A DNA stretch of 64,000 nt from Actinomadura atramentaria DSM 43919 (GCF_000381885.1 NZ_KB907209.1:1-64000); one strand, 5' to 3'. Numbered from the stretch's first letter, positions 16,314 to 27,038 are shown. The notes: generated by a model not told the origin, from the sequence alone. Program-made: numbers and translations.

Positions 16314-17956
16314 GGCGACTCCTCGGAGTGGGGACGGCGGCCGCCGCCGGGGATGGCGGCGAGCAGTTCGCGGGTGTACGGGTGCGCCGGGCGGTCGAAC
16401 AGGTCGGCGGTCGCGCCGGTCTCCACGACCCGCCCGGCGCGCAGGACGGCGACGCGGTGCGCGACCTGCCGCACCACGGCCAGGTCGTGGGAGATGAGCA
16501 GGTACGCGACGCCGAGGTCGGCCTGGAGTTCGGCGAGCAGGTCCAGCACGCGGGCCTGCACGGACACGTCCAGCGCGGACACCGGTTCGTCGCAGACGAC
16601 CAGGTCGGGGGAGAGCGCGAGGGCGCGGGCGATGGCGACGCGCTGCCGCTGGCCGCCGGACAGCTCGGCGGGGCGGCGGCGCAGCGCGTCGGCGGGCAGC
16701 GCGACGCGGTCCAGCAGCTCGCGGGCGCGGGCCGTCCGGGACGCGCGGTCCCCGACGCCGAACACCCGCAGCGGCTCGGTGATCGTCGCGCCGACCGACA
16801 GGCGCGGGTCCAGCGACGCGTACGGGTTCTGGTAGACGAGCTGCGCGCGCCGCCGCAGCGCCCGCAGCCGCGCGCCGCGCGCCGCCGTGACGTCCTCGCC
16901 GTCGAACACGATCCGCCCGGCCGTCGCGGGGACGAGCCGCAGCACCAGCCGCGCCGTCGTGGACTTGCCCGACCCGGACTCGCCGACGAGCGCCAGCGTC
17001 TCGCCGCGCCGGACCTCCAGGTCCACGCCGTCCACGGCGCGGACGGTCCGCGCGGCGCCCGCCGCGCGCGGCAGCCGGTACTCCTTGACCAGGCCCTCGG
17101 CGGCGACGAGCGGCGGTTCACCGGACGGCTTGTCCAGGACGGGCGCGGGCCCCGCCGCGCGGGCCGTAGCGAGGCTCGGCGCGCTGCGGATCAGCCGCCG
17201 CGTGTACGGGTGCGCGGGTTCGGCGAGCGTCCGGCGCGCCGGGCCGGACTCCACGATCCGCCCGCGCGACATGACGGCGATCCGGTCGGCGCGGTCGGCG
17301 GCGACGCCGAGGTCGTGGGTGACGAGCAGGACGGCGCTGCCCAGTTCCTCGGTGAGGTCCTGGAGCCGGTCGAGGATGCGGCGCTGCACGGTGACGTCCA
17401 GCGCGCTCGTCGGCTCGTCCGCGACGATCAGCTTGGGCCGCGCCGCGATGGCGACGGCGATGAGGACGCGCTGCCGCATCCCGCCCGACAGCTCGTGCGG
17501 GTACTGCCGCGCCCGGACGGCCGGATCGGGCAGCCCGACGCGTTCCAGCACCTCGACGGCGTCGAGCCGCGCGGACCGGCGCGTCGCCAGGCCGTGCAGC
17601 CGCAGCGCCTCCGCGACCTGGTCCCCGACGCGCAGCACCGGGTTGAGCGACACGGCCGGGTCCTGCGGGACGAACCCGATGCCCCTGCCGCGCACCGCGC
17701 GCAGTTCGCGGTCCGAGAGCGCCGCGATGTCCTGGTCGCCGAACCGGACGTGCCCGCCGTCGATCGCGGCGTTGTCGGCGAGCAGCCGCAGCACGGCGTG
17801 CGCGAGCGTGCTCTTGCCCGAACCGGACTCCCCGACGAGCGCGACGATCTCGCCCGGCGCGACGGCCAGGCTGACGCCGCGCACGGCGGCGACGCGGCCC
17901 GCGCGGGCGCGGTAGGAGACGGCCAGGTCGCTGATCTCCAGCAGGGGCGCGCTCAC
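16310..17956 (-). CDS. Fused dipeptide/oligopeptide ABC transporter ATPase (DppD-DppF type)
   Basis: A 548-residue protein with two complete ABC ATPase domains. Each has a Walker A (GESGSGKST), a signature (LSGGMRQRV in the first, LSGGQRQRV in the second) and a Walker B (LIVADEP, LVVCDEP). Each ends with the oligopeptide-type extension around HPYTR. It powers the permeases encoded just upstream. The frame is open much further, but GTG 17956 overlaps the DppC stop and starts at the first conserved strand. In most species these two ATPases are separate genes. Confidence 0.9.
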   Translation of the reverse strand: MSAPLLEISDLAVSYRARAGRVAAVRGVSLAVAPGEIVALVGESGSGKSTLAHAVLRLLADNAAIDGGHVRFGDQDIAALSDRELRAVRGRGIGFVPQDPAVSLNPVLRVGDQVAEALRLHGLATRRSARLDAVEVLERVGLPDPAVRARQYPHELSGGMRQRVLIAVAIAARPKLIVADEPTSALDVTVQRRILDRLQDLTEELGSAVLLVTHDLGVAADRADRIAVMSRGRIVESGPARRTLAEPAHPYTRRLIRSAPSLATARAAGPAPVLDKPSGEPPLVAAEGLVKEYRLPRAAGAARTVRAVDGVDLEVRRGETLALVGESGSGKSTTARLVLRLVPATAGRIVFDGEDVTAARGARLRALRRRAQLVYQNPYASLDPRLSVGATITEPLRVFGVGDRASRTARARELLDRVALPADALRRRPAELSGGQRQRVAIARALALSPDLVVCDEPVSALDVSVQARVLDLLAELQADLGVAYLLISHDLAVVRQVAHRVAVLRAGRVVETGATADLFDRPAHPYTRELLAAIPGGGRRPHSEESP

Positions 17957-18879
17957 CGCCGCCTCGCCCACTCGCCGTCCAGCGCCCGCGCGATGCGGTT
18001 CGCGGCGAGGACGGTCGCGGCGATGACCGCGCCGGGCAGGACGGTCAGCCACCACGCGTTCGCCAGGTAGTTGCGGCCGCCGGCGATGACCGTCCCCCAT
18101 TCGGGGGCCGGGGGCGGCGCTCCGTAGCCGAGGAAGCTCAGCGACGACACTGCGAGGATCGCCGTCCCGAAGTCGAGCGTCGCGAGGACGACGACCGGCC
18201 CGGCCGCGTTCGGCAGGACGTGCCGGGCCAGGACCGTGTACCAGCGCGCGCCGCACGAGCGGGCGGCCTCGACGTACACGGCCTGGCGCACCTTCAGCAC
18301 CTCGGCGCGCATGACGCGGGCGAACGTCGCGACGCTCGCGACGCCGACCGCGACGGCGACCTTCACCGTCCCGTACCCGAGCGCCGTGACGAGCGCGAGC
18401 GACAGGAACAGCGCGGGGATCGACAGCACCACGTCCACCGCGCGCATCAGCACGCCCTCGACGCGACCGCCGACGAACCCGGCGACCAGCCCGACGAGCC
18501 CGCCGCCGACGAACGCCAGCGCGACCGCGATCAGCGTCGCCCTCATCGACAGCGCCGCGCCGTGGACCATCCGCGCGAAGACGTCGCGGCCCAGCTCGTC
18601 CGTGCCGAACCAGTGCGCGCCGCCCGGCGCGCTGAACCGCTGCGCGGGGACGCCGGTGAGCGGGTCGCGCGAGGTGAACAGGTCCGGCCAGAACGCGGCC
18701 AGGACGACGGCCGCCGCGACGAGCGCGGCGAGCACCAGGCCGGGTCGGCGCAGCAGGAACCGCCCGAGACCGGGCGCGGCGCGGCCGGGCGGCGCGGCCT
18801 CGGGCGGGTCGGCGGCGCGCAGGACGGCGGGCTCCGCCGTCGGCTCCTTGTTCAGCGTGCGGCTCACGGGCGCCTCCAT
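17953..18879 (-). CDS. ABC transporter permease, DppC type
   Basis: A 308-residue inner-membrane permease. An N-terminal transmembrane helix (about 47-67) precedes the substrate-facing loop with [20 protein letters not shown], then the five-helix binding-protein-dependent transport domain with the EAA motif [22 protein letters not shown]. The ATG at 18879 overlaps the DppB stop. It pairs with DppB to form the channel for a peptide-like or other small solute. Confidence 0.9.
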   Translation of the reverse strand: MEAPVSRTLNKEPTAEPAVLRAADPPEAAPPGRAAPGLGRFLLRRPGLVLAALVAAAVVLAAFWPDLFTSRDPLTGVPAQRFSAPGGAHWFGTDELGRDVFARMVHGAALSMRATLIAVALAFVGGGLVGLVAGFVGGRVEGVLMRAVDVVLSIPALFLSLALVTALGYGTVKVAVAVGVASVATFARVMRAEVLKVRQAVYVEAARSCGARWYTVLARHVLPNAAGPVVVLATLDFGTAILAVSSLSFLGYGAPPPAPEWGTVIAGGRNYLANAWWLTVLPGAVIAATVLAANRIARALDGEWARRR

Positions 18880-19820
18880 CAGCGGGCCGCCGCGCCGGCG
18901 ATCCGCGGGTCCAGCAGCGGGTAGACGAGATCGACGGCCAGGTTGACCAGGACGAACACCAGCGCCGCGAACACCACGACGCCCTGCACGACGGGGATGT
19001 CCTGCGCGGTGACGGCGCTGGCGGTGAGCCGCCCGACGCCGTTGCGGGAGAACACCGTCTCGATGACGACGGAGTTCGCCATGAGCTGCCCGACGAGCAC
19101 CCCGGCGACGGTCAGCGCGGGCAGCGCCGCGTTGCGCAGCGCGTGCCGCAGGTGGACCCGGGCGCGGCCCGCGCCCTTGGCCCGCGCCGTCTGGGCGTAC
19201 GGCTCGTCCAACGTGTCGAGCAGGCTCTTGGCGAGGACCTGCGCGATCATCGCGCCGGGCAGGATCGCGAGCGCGACGGCGGGCAGGACGAGTCCGCGCG
19301 GGCCGTCGTCGCCGAACGCGGGGAACACGTGGAGCCGGAACGAGAACAGCTCGACCAGCAGCAGGCCCGTCCAGAACACCGGCACCGACACCCCGAGCGG
19401 CGGGAGCGACAGCAGCAGGCTCCGCAGCCACCGCCGCCGGGTGTAGGTCGCGAGGACGGCGAGGCCGCCGCCGAACAGGACGGCCAGCGCCATGCCCGCG
19501 ACCGTGACCTGGAGCGTCTGCGGGACGGCCGCCGCGAGCATCCCGGTGACGGGCCGCCCGGTCGCGACCGAGTCGCCGAAGTCGCCGCGCACGGCCCGCC
19601 CGAGGTAGTCGAGGTACTGCACGAGCACGGGCTTGTCGAAGCCGTACCGCGCGCGCAGCCGGTCGAGCTGCGCCGGGTCGACGGCCGTCTGGTCGCCCTG
19701 CCCGGCCATCGCGGCGACCGGGTCGCCGGGCAGGTAGTCCAGCACCAGGAACACCACGGTGTAGGCGGCCCACAGCACGCCGACCGCCTGGGCGACGCGC
19801 CTGATCACGTACCGGCGCAT
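18879..19820 (-). CDS. ABC transporter permease, DppB type
   Basis: A 313-residue permease. It opens with the DppB-type first helix ([24 protein letters not shown]) and [12 protein letters not shown], followed by five more helices and the EAA loop [24 protein letters not shown]. Its ATG lies five bases after the binding-protein stop. The reading frame continues far upstream in a shadow of the binding-protein gene, which is disregarded. Confidence 0.9.
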   Translation of the reverse strand: MRRYVIRRVAQAVGVLWAAYTVVFLVLDYLPGDPVAAMAGQGDQTAVDPAQLDRLRARYGFDKPVLVQYLDYLGRAVRGDFGDSVATGRPVTGMLAAAVPQTLQVTVAGMALAVLFGGGLAVLATYTRRRWLRSLLLSLPPLGVSVPVFWTGLLLVELFSFRLHVFPAFGDDGPRGLVLPAVALAILPGAMIAQVLAKSLLDTLDEPYAQTARAKGAGRARVHLRHALRNAALPALTVAGVLVGQLMANSVVIETVFSRNGVGRLTASAVTAQDIPVVQGVVVFAALVFVLVNLAVDLVYPLLDPRIAGAAAR

Positions 19821-19825
19821 CGCGG

Positions 19826-21433
19826 TCAGCCGATCCAGGTGTCGTGGAGCTGCACCCGGCTGGACGCCTCGAAGTCCAGGTCGTGGACCTTCTTCGCGAC
19901 GCCGAGTTCCGTCTGCAGTTCCACGACCGGTGCGACGTACGCGTCCCGGACCAGGGTCTCCTGCGCCTGCTTGACGTAACCGGCGCGCTCGTCGGCGTCG
20001 AGCGTCGCCGCCTGCCTGTCGAGGAGTCCGTCGAGGGCGGACGGCGCGAGCTTGTAGGTGTTCGCGCCCTTCGTGGAGAACGTTCCGCGCAGGATGTCCG
20101 GGTCCGCGCGGGTCAGGTTGCCGAACAGCGCGTCGTAGTCGCCGCTCTGCTGGAGCCGGGTGAGCTGCGCGACCTGGATCTGCTTCAGCTCGACCTGGAC
20201 GCCGACCGCCTTGAGCTGCTGCTGGACCAGCTCCAGCGCGGGCTGGTTCGTCGCGGCGACGGGGGCCCAGGAGACGGCGAAGCTCAGCTTCGCGCCGTCC
20301 TTGGCGCGGATTCCGTCCGGGCCGGGCTTCCAGCCCGCGCCGTCCAGCAGCGCGGCGGCGCGGGCGCGGTCGGCGGCCAGGAGCGTCCCGAGGTCGGCGT
20401 AGCCGGGCGTGGTGTGCGCGAGGACGCTGGTGGCGGGCCGCGTCCCGGTCGGGAACACGGTGTCGGCGATCTGGCGGCGGTCGATCGCGGCGAGGATCGC
20501 CCGGCGGACGTTCGGGTCGCGGAACAGCGGTCGTGAGTTGTTCAGCCCGACGTTGAAGACGAGACCGGGATTGGCACGTGACAGCAGCCGCACGCCCGCG
20601 CCCTTCAGCGCGGCCTCGTCGGCGCGGCCGACGCTGCCGATGGCGTCCACCTGCCCGGACTGGAGGCTGCCCGTGCGCACCCCCGACTCCGGCACGATCT
20701 TGAAGACGAGCCGGTCGAGGTACGCCTCGCCGGTCTTCTTCCACAGCGACGAGCCCCACCCGTAGCCCTTGCGCTTGGCGAGCGTGATCGCCTGGTTCGG
20801 GACGTACGACGCGAGCGTGAACGGCCCCGACCCGGCGACGCCCTGCGTGCAGCGCTGCTCCGGCGTCCTGCGGGTGCTCGCGGACGAGACCAGGCCGAGC
20901 GAGAACGTGGAGCTGGCCTGGAGGAACTGCGCGTTCGGCTGTTTGAAGCGGACGCGCGCGGTGTGCTCGTCCACGACGTCCGTCCCGGCGTACCCGGCGA
21001 GGTACTGGGTCGACAGGACGGCGCGCGCGCCGAGCTTCGGCACGGCGTCGAAGTTGTCCTTGACGACCTGAGCGGTGAGCGGCGACCCGTCGCTGAACGT
21101 CACGCCGGGCCGCAGGTGGAACGTGAACTCGGTCGCGGCCTTGTTCACCTCGAAGCTCGTCGCGAGCCAGGGGACGATCTTGCCGGTGGCCGGGTCCTGG
21201 TCGGTGAGCGAGTCCACGAGCTGGCGCGTCGAGTAGATCGTGTCGTTGCTGCCGACCTGCTGGGGGTCGACGCAGCCGGCGTCGGAGCCGACCGCGAAGG
21301 TCAGCGTCCCGCCCGCGACGGGCGCACCGGACGCCGCGCCGCCGTCGCCGGAGCCGCACGCGCCGAGCGCGAGGGCCAGGGCGGTGAGCGCGGGGACGGC
21401 GAGCGCGGGCCTGCGCTGCGGGGTCGGTGTCAC
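19826..21433 (-). CDS. ABC transporter substrate-binding lipoprotein (family 5)
   Basis: A 535-residue extracellular solute-binding protein of the peptide/nickel class. A lipoprotein signal ends at LGAC, with Cys 26 for lipidation when the GTG at 21433 is used; GGGAG sits seven bases before that GTG, so it is preferred over the ORF start at 21499. The mature part has the family's YSTRQLVDSLTDQDPATGKIVPWLATSFEV and the DPNVRRAILAAIDRRQIA helix. It captures the importer's substrate outside the cell and heads the minus-strand operon. Confidence 0.9.
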   Translation of the reverse strand: MTPTPQRRPALAVPALTALALALGACGSGDGGAASGAPVAGGTLTFAVGSDAGCVDPQQVGSNDTIYSTRQLVDSLTDQDPATGKIVPWLATSFEVNKAATEFTFHLRPGVTFSDGSPLTAQVVKDNFDAVPKLGARAVLSTQYLAGYAGTDVVDEHTARVRFKQPNAQFLQASSTFSLGLVSSASTRRTPEQRCTQGVAGSGPFTLASYVPNQAITLAKRKGYGWGSSLWKKTGEAYLDRLVFKIVPESGVRTGSLQSGQVDAIGSVGRADEAALKGAGVRLLSRANPGLVFNVGLNNSRPLFRDPNVRRAILAAIDRRQIADTVFPTGTRPATSVLAHTTPGYADLGTLLAADRARAAALLDGAGWKPGPDGIRAKDGAKLSFAVSWAPVAATNQPALELVQQQLKAVGVQVELKQIQVAQLTRLQQSGDYDALFGNLTRADPDILRGTFSTKGANTYKLAPSALDGLLDRQAATLDADERAGYVKQAQETLVRDAYVAPVVELQTELGVAKKVHDLDFEASSRVQLHDTWIG

Positions 21434-21489
21434 GGGGGTCTCCCATCGGGGCGGCGCGGAGGGGGAGCGGGGGACGGCGGGCGCGGTCA

Positions 21490-21518
21490 CCGTAACCACG
21501 CGGACAGGAAACAGTCAA
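21490..21518 (-). promoter_or_regulatory. Candidate promoter of the minus-strand ABC operon
   Basis: TTGACT (21518-21513) and TTACGG (21495-21490) with a 17-base spacer, in a locally AT-richer stretch about 57 bases before the start codon. The -10 is weak. Confidence 0.35.
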
Positions 21519-21626
21519 TACAGACCTGGTAAGTAGGAAATGCAGGCCACGCGGAGTGCTCGACCGTGTCCGCGCGGTCGGCCCCGCGACCGGATGTGGC
21601 CGGGCGCGGGTTCCGGCTCGGCCCTT

Positions 21627-21656
21627 AACCTACTATCCCTACTCAATTAGTAGGTT
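21627..21656. promoter_or_regulatory. Inverted repeat between divergent ABC operons
   Basis: AACCTACTA (21627-21635) and TAGTAGGTT (21648-21656) form a perfect 9-bp inverted repeat with a 12-base spacer, in an AT-rich island just before the plus-strand binding-protein gene. A regulator binding site is likely. The regulator is unknown; the LysR encoded near 28 kb is one candidate. Confidence 0.6.
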
Positions 21657-21676
21657 TAACGAGAGGGCGGCAGGCG

Positions 21677-23326
21677 ATGGGCACACCCGGACCCGGCGGA
21701 CGGATCGGCGGACGGACCGGCGGCGCGGCGGCGGCGCTGGCCGCACTCGGGCTGCTCGCCGCCGCGTGCGGCTCGGACGCGGGCGCGTCCGGCGGCTCCG
21801 GCGGCGCGGTGACCGTGGGCACCACCGACAAGGTGTACGCGCTCGACCCGGCCGGGTCGTTCGACGCCGGATCGGGCACGGTCATCACCCAGGTCTACGC
21901 GACGCTGCTCGACCACCCGGCGGGCAGCGGGGAGCTGCGGCCGAGCCTCGCGGCGTCCGCCGGGTTCGACGGGCCGAAGACTTACAAGGCCGTCCTCAAG
22001 CCGGGCCTGAAGTTCGCCAACGGGAACCCGCTGACCTCGGCGGACGTGAAGTTCAGCTTCGACCGCCAGCTCAAGATCGGCGACGCGAACGGGCCGTCGT
22101 CGCTGCTGTACGACCTCGACCGCGTCGAGACGCCCGACGACGCGACCGTCCTGTTCCACCTCAAGTCCGCGAACGACCAGGTGTTCCCGCAGGTGCTCGC
22201 GTCCGCCGCCGGGCAGGTCGTGGACCGCCGGGTGTTCTCCGCGACGGCCGTGACGCCGGACGCGACGATCGTCGCCAAGAGGCCGTTCGCCGGGCCGTAC
22301 ACGATCGGAACGTACAGGGCCAACCAGCTCGTCCAGTTCCACGCCAACCCGAACTACCAGGGCATCCTCGGCAAACCGTCGATCGCCACGGTGAACGTGA
22401 AGTACTACGCGTCCGAGGACAACCTGAAGCTCGACCTGCAGCAGGGCTCGGTGGACCTGGCCTCGCGCACGCTGTCCATCGCCAGCCTCGACTCGCTCGC
22501 CAGGAAGCGCGGGCTGACCGTCTACCACGGCGCGGCGACGGGCATCCAGTACATCGCGTTCAACTTCCGCACCCAGCCGTACGGGACGGCGGCGAAGGAC
22601 GCCGACCCGGCGAAGGCGCTCGCGGTGCGGCGCGCGGTCGCGCACGCCGTGGACCGCCCGGCCATCGCCGCGCAGGTCTACCGGAACACCTACCGGCCGC
22701 TCTACACGTTCCTGCCCGACGCGGTGCCCGGCGGGAACCCCGTCCTCAAGGCCGCGTACGGCGACGGGAACGGCGGGCCGGACCGCGCCAGGGCCGCCGC
22801 CGCCCTCAAGGACGCCGGGGTCGCGACGCCCGTGACGCTGCGGCTCCAGTACAACACCGACCACTACGGGGCCGCGAGCGCGGACGAGTTCGCGCTGGTC
22901 AAGAGCCAGCTCGAAGCCACCGGCCTGTTCCGCGTCGACCTCCAGTCCACCGACTGGACGCAGTACGCCAAGCAGCGCGTCGCGGACTCCTACCCGCTGT
23001 TCCAGCTCGGCTGGTACGCCGACTACCTCGACGCGCAGGACTTCTTTCAGCCGCTCTACGGCGACAAGGGCTTCATCGGCAACCACTACGCCGACCCGGC
23101 GCTGCTCAAGCTGATCGACCGGCAGGCCACCACGCCCGGCGACGCGCCGCGCGCCGCGCTCGCGCTGCGCGTGCAGCGGACGCTCGCGGACGCGCTGCCG
23201 ATCGTCCCGCTCGTGCAGAGCGCCACCAACGTCGTCGCGGACGCGCGGGTCGCCGGGGTGCGGGAGGCGCTGGCCACCGGGAACCTGTCGTTCGGGGCGC
23301 TGCGGGCGGGGGCCGCCCGCCGATGA
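21677..23326 (+). CDS. ABC transporter substrate-binding lipoprotein (family 5)
   Basis: A 549-residue peptide/nickel-class binding protein with a lipobox (LLAAAC) near residue 31. Recognisable segments are LKPGLKFANGNPLTSADVKFSFDRQLK and the helix around ALAVRRAVAHAVDRPAIAAQVY. It is only modestly similar to the binding protein of the divergent operon, so the two importers may differ in substrate. Its stop overlaps the next permease start. Confidence 0.9.
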   Translation: MGTPGPGGRIGGRTGGAAAALAALGLLAAACGSDAGASGGSGGAVTVGTTDKVYALDPAGSFDAGSGTVITQVYATLLDHPAGSGELRPSLAASAGFDGPKTYKAVLKPGLKFANGNPLTSADVKFSFDRQLKIGDANGPSSLLYDLDRVETPDDATVLFHLKSANDQVFPQVLASAAGQVVDRRVFSATAVTPDATIVAKRPFAGPYTIGTYRANQLVQFHANPNYQGILGKPSIATVNVKYYASEDNLKLDLQQGSVDLASRTLSIASLDSLARKRGLTVYHGAATGIQYIAFNFRTQPYGTAAKDADPAKALAVRRAVAHAVDRPAIAAQVYRNTYRPLYTFLPDAVPGGNPVLKAAYGDGNGGPDRARAAAALKDAGVATPVTLRLQYNTDHYGAASADEFALVKSQLEATGLFRVDLQSTDWTQYAKQRVADSYPLFQLGWYADYLDAQDFFQPLYGDKGFIGNHYADPALLKLIDRQATTPGDAPRAALALRVQRTLADALPIVPLVQSATNVVADARVAGVREALATGNLSFGALRAGAARR

Positions 23327-24393
23327 CCGCGCTCGCGGAGGCGCCGGCCGCGCCCGCGGCCGTCCGGCGCGGCGGCGGGCTCGGCCGCTACGTCCTGGTC
23401 CGGTTCCTGCTGATACCGCCGACCGTGTTCCTGCTCACGACGGCCGTGTTCTTCCTGATGCGGATCACCGGCGACCCGATCACCGCGTCCGTCGGGGACC
23501 GGCTGCCCGCCGACGAACTGCGCCGCCGCGTCCACGAGGCGGGCTACGACCGGAACGTGTTCGCGCAGTACGCCGACTACCTCGGCGGGCTCGCGCGCGG
23601 GGACTTCGGGACGACGCTCAGCGACCGCGTCCGCGTCACGTCGATGCTCACGACGTACGGGACGGCGACGCTGGAACTCGTCGCGTACTCGATGGTCGTC
23701 GCGCTCGTCCTCGGCCCGGCGCTCGGCGCGGTCGCCGCGCGGCTGCGCGACCGGGGCGCGGACGCGGCGCTGCGCGTCTTCGCCGTCCTCACCTACGCGA
23801 CGCCGGTGTTCTTCACCGGTCTGCTGCTCAAGCTGGTGTTCGCGGCGAGGCTCGGCTGGCTGCCCGTCAACGGGCGGCTCGACACCGCCGACGAGATCGA
23901 CCTGGACGCGGGCGGGCACGGCGGCGGGATCTACCTGTTCGACGCACTGCGCCTCGGCGACGCCGCGATGGCCGGCGACGTGCTGCGGCACGCCGTCCTG
24001 CCCGCCGTCGCGCTCGGCCTGCTCAGCACCGGGATCTTCCTGCGGGTGTTCCGCGCGAACCTGATCGGGACGCTCGGGACGGACTACGTCCTGGCCGCCC
24101 GGTCGCGGGGCGTCGGCGAATGGCGGATCACCACGCGGCACGCGGCGCGGCCCGCGCTCATCCCCGTCCTGACCGTGATCGGGATGCAGGCCGCGTACCT
24201 GCTCGGCGGCGCGGTCCTCACCGAGACGACCTTCGAGTGGAAGGGCCTCGGGTACGAGCTGACGCAGTACCTCCAGGCCCGCGACTACGCGGCGGTGCAG
24301 GGGATCGTCGTGGTCCTCGCGGTGATCGTCGCCGTCGCGAACTTCGCCGTGGACGTCCTCGCGGCCGTCATCGACCCGAGGGTGAGGTACTGA
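23323..24393 (+). CDS. ABC transporter permease, DppB type
   Basis: A 356-residue permease. The N-terminal helix (RYVLVRFLLIPPTVFLLTTAVFFLMRI) and GDPITASVGDRLPADELRRR are followed by the transport domain, including the EAA-like loop YVLAARSRGVGEWRITTRHAARPAL. It is longer than the DppB of the other operon because of an insertion around residues 185-210 rich in Asp and Gly. The ATG overlaps the binding-protein stop. Confidence 0.9.
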   Translation: MTALAEAPAAPAAVRRGGGLGRYVLVRFLLIPPTVFLLTTAVFFLMRITGDPITASVGDRLPADELRRRVHEAGYDRNVFAQYADYLGGLARGDFGTTLSDRVRVTSMLTTYGTATLELVAYSMVVALVLGPALGAVAARLRDRGADAALRVFAVLTYATPVFFTGLLLKLVFAARLGWLPVNGRLDTADEIDLDAGGHGGGIYLFDALRLGDAAMAGDVLRHAVLPAVALGLLSTGIFLRVFRANLIGTLGTDYVLAARSRGVGEWRITTRHAARPALIPVLTVIGMQAAYLLGGAVLTETTFEWKGLGYELTQYLQARDYAAVQGIVVVLAVIVAVANFAVDVLAAVIDPRVRY

Positions 24394-24395
24394 GC

Positions 24396-26948
24396 ATGGC
24401 GCGGCTCGGCCACGGCTACCAGCGCGGGATGCTGCTCGCCGGCGCGGCGCTCACCGGGCTCGCGGCGGCCGTCGCGCTGCTCGCACCGCTGCTCGCGCCG
24501 TACGGGTACGCGCAGCTCCGCGACGGGCACGGCTACTTCGGCGCGCACCGGCCGCCGTCCGGCGCGCACTGGTTCGGGACGACGGTCGGCGGCTACGACG
24601 TGCTGTCGCGGGTGGTCTGGGGGACGCAGACCGCGCTGCTCGTGATCGTGTTCGGGACCGTCGCGACGCTGGTGCTCGGCACCGCGCTCGGGCTGCTCGC
24701 CGGATACGTCGGCGGGCGGTTCGACGGGGCGTGCGTCGTCGCGGCCGACGCGCTCCAGGCGTTCCCGGCGCTGCTGCTCGCCATCGTCATGGCGATCGTC
24801 GTCGGCGGCGGATCGTCCGGGAAGTGGACGGGTCTCACGGCGGCGGCCGTCACCGTGACCGTGGTGTTCCTGCCGCAGTACTTCCGCGTCGTGCGCGCCG
24901 AGACCGTCCGGCTGCGCGCCGAGCCGTTCGTCGAGGCGGCGCGCGTCGCGGGCGTGCCGCGCCGCCGCATCCTGACGCGGCACCTGCTCGGCAACGCGAC
25001 GCGGACGCTGCCGCTCGTCCTCACGCTGAACGCCGGGGGCGCGGTCACGACGCTCGCCGGGCTCGGGTTCGTCGGGTTCGGCATCGAGCCGACCTCGGCC
25101 GCCGAGTGGGGGTACGACCTGAACCGGGCGCAGTCGGACGTCGCGTCCGGGATCTGGTGGACGGCCGTGTTCCCCGGCGCGGCCATCGCGCTCGTCGTCC
25201 TCGGGGTGACGCTGCTGGGGGAGGGGCTGAACGACGTCCGCGACCCCCGGCTGCGCGCGCGGCCCGGCGCGCGGCGTCGCCGCCCCCGGTCGGGCGGGGC
25301 GGTCGAGGGCACGGCGGGGCCGCTGTCGGTCGAGGGGCTGTCGGTGGCGTTCCGGACCGACGAGGGCGACGTCCACGCCGTCGAGGACGTGGACCTGGCC
25401 GTCGCGCCCGGCGAGATCGTCGCGGTCGTCGGGGAGTCCGGGTCGGGCAAGACCGTCGCGGCCCGGTCCGTCCTCGCGCTGCTGCCGCCGACCGCCCGCA
25501 CGCGCGGCCGGGTCCTGGTCGCGGGCCGGGACGTGCTGCGCGCCGGGCCGCGCGAGCTGCGCCGAATCCGGGGCCGCGACGCCGCGATGGTGTTCCAGGA
25601 GCCGAACGCCGTGCTGAACCCCGTCCACACCGTCGGCTGGCAGATCGCGGAGGGGCTGCGCGCGCACGGGCGGCTGTCGCGCCGCGCCGCGCGCGCCCGC
25701 GCCGTGGAACTCCTCGACCGCGTCGGCATCCCGGACGCGGCCCGGCGCGCGGGCGACCACCCGCACCAGTTCTCCGGCGGGCAGCGGCAGCGCGTCGTCA
25801 TCGCGATGGCGCTCGCGCTGGACGCGCCGCTGCTCGTCGCGGACGAGCCGACGACCGCGCTCGACGTGACCGTCCAGGCCGGGATTCTCGACCTGCTCCG
25901 CGAACTGCGCGACGCGCGCGGCATCGCGATCGTGGTGATCACCCACGACATGGGCGTCGTCGCGGACCTCGCGGACCGCGTCGTGGTGATGCGCGCCGGG
26001 CGGATCGTGGAGCGCGCGCCCGTCCGCGAGCTGTTCGCGAACCCGCGCCACCCGTACACGCGGCGGCTGCTCGCGGCCGTCCCGCGGCTCCCGGCGGACC
26101 GGCCGCCGTCGCCGCCGCCCGCCGGGGAGGTCCTGGTCGAGGCGCGCGGGCTCGTCGTGGAGTACCCGGGCGGGCTCGGGCGGCCCGCGTTCCGCGCCGT
26201 GGACGGCGTGGACCTGACGATCGCGCGCGGCGAGGTGCTCGGGCTCGTCGGCGAATCGGGGTCGGGGAAGACGACGATCGCGCGGGCCGTCGCGGGGCTC
26301 GTCCCGGCGTCGGGCGCGCTGCGGGTGCTCGGCGCGGACGTCGGCGGGCGCGGCGAGCGGGCGTTCCGGCCGGTCCGGGGCCGGATCGGGTTCGTCTTCC
26401 AGGACCCGGCGACGTCGTTCGACCCGCGCCGCACGATCGGGGACGGCATCGCCGAACCGCTCCGGGCGGCCGGGGCGGCGCCGGGCGCGGCGCGGCGGCG
26501 CGCCGCCGAGGCGCTGGACGCCGTCCGCCTCGGCGCGGACCTCGCCGCCCGCTACCCGCACGAGCTGTCCGGCGGACAGCGGCAGCGCGCCGCGCTCGCC
26601 CGCGCGCTCGCCCCGCGCCCCGACCTGCTCGTCGCGGACGAGCCGACGAGCGCCCTCGACGTGTCCGTGCAGGCCCGCGTGCTGGAGCTGTTCGCCGAAC
26701 TCCAGCGCGACCTCGGCTTCGCGGTGCTGTTCATCAGCCACGACCTGGCCGTCGTGGACGCCCTCGCGGACCGCGTCGCGGTGCTGCTGGACGGCCGGAT
26801 CGCCGAGCAGGGCGAGCGGCGGCGCGTCCTGGCGCGGCCCGAGCACCCGTACACGCGGCGGCTCATCGCGGCGTCGCCCGTCCCGGACCCCGTCGAGCAG
26901 GCCGCCCGCCGCGCGGGCCGGGCGCGTCCGATAACGAATCCGGGATAA
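24396..26948 (+). CDS. Fusion of DppC-type permease with two ABC ATPase domains
   Basis: A single 850-residue chain: a DppC permease (about residues 1-280, with HWFGTTVGGYDVLSRVVWG and the EAA loop EAARVAGVPRRRILTRHLLGNA), a short Arg/Pro linker (about 285-305), then two ABC ATPases. The ATPases have Walker A GESGSGKT, signatures FSGGQRQRV and LSGGQRQRA, and Walker B LLVADEP. The frame is uninterrupted across both junctions. With the separate DppB and the binding protein it makes a complete importer from three polypeptides. The ATG at 24396 lies two bases after the DppB stop. Confidence 0.92.
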   Translation: MARLGHGYQRGMLLAGAALTGLAAAVALLAPLLAPYGYAQLRDGHGYFGAHRPPSGAHWFGTTVGGYDVLSRVVWGTQTALLVIVFGTVATLVLGTALGLLAGYVGGRFDGACVVAADALQAFPALLLAIVMAIVVGGGSSGKWTGLTAAAVTVTVVFLPQYFRVVRAETVRLRAEPFVEAARVAGVPRRRILTRHLLGNATRTLPLVLTLNAGGAVTTLAGLGFVGFGIEPTSAAEWGYDLNRAQSDVASGIWWTAVFPGAAIALVVLGVTLLGEGLNDVRDPRLRARPGARRRRPRSGGAVEGTAGPLSVEGLSVAFRTDEGDVHAVEDVDLAVAPGEIVAVVGESGSGKTVAARSVLALLPPTARTRGRVLVAGRDVLRAGPRELRRIRGRDAAMVFQEPNAVLNPVHTVGWQIAEGLRAHGRLSRRAARARAVELLDRVGIPDAARRAGDHPHQFSGGQRQRVVIAMALALDAPLLVADEPTTALDVTVQAGILDLLRELRDARGIAIVVITHDMGVVADLADRVVVMRAGRIVERAPVRELFANPRHPYTRRLLAAVPRLPADRPPSPPPAGEVLVEARGLVVEYPGGLGRPAFRAVDGVDLTIARGEVLGLVGESGSGKTTIARAVAGLVPASGALRVLGADVGGRGERAFRPVRGRIGFVFQDPATSFDPRRTIGDGIAEPLRAAGAAPGAARRRAAEALDAVRLGADLAARYPHELSGGQRQRAALARALAPRPDLLVADEPTSALDVSVQARVLELFAELQRDLGFAVLFISHDLAVVDALADRVAVLLDGRIAEQGERRRVLARPEHPYTRRLIAASPVPDPVEQAARRAGRARPITNPG

Positions 26949-27038
26949 CGGCCGCGCGAAACGGTATTTGCGGAAATCCGCTATGGGGGCGTTGACTCGG
27001 AGCCGGACCGCTGACGGCGCGAGGGAGCTGACGCACGC

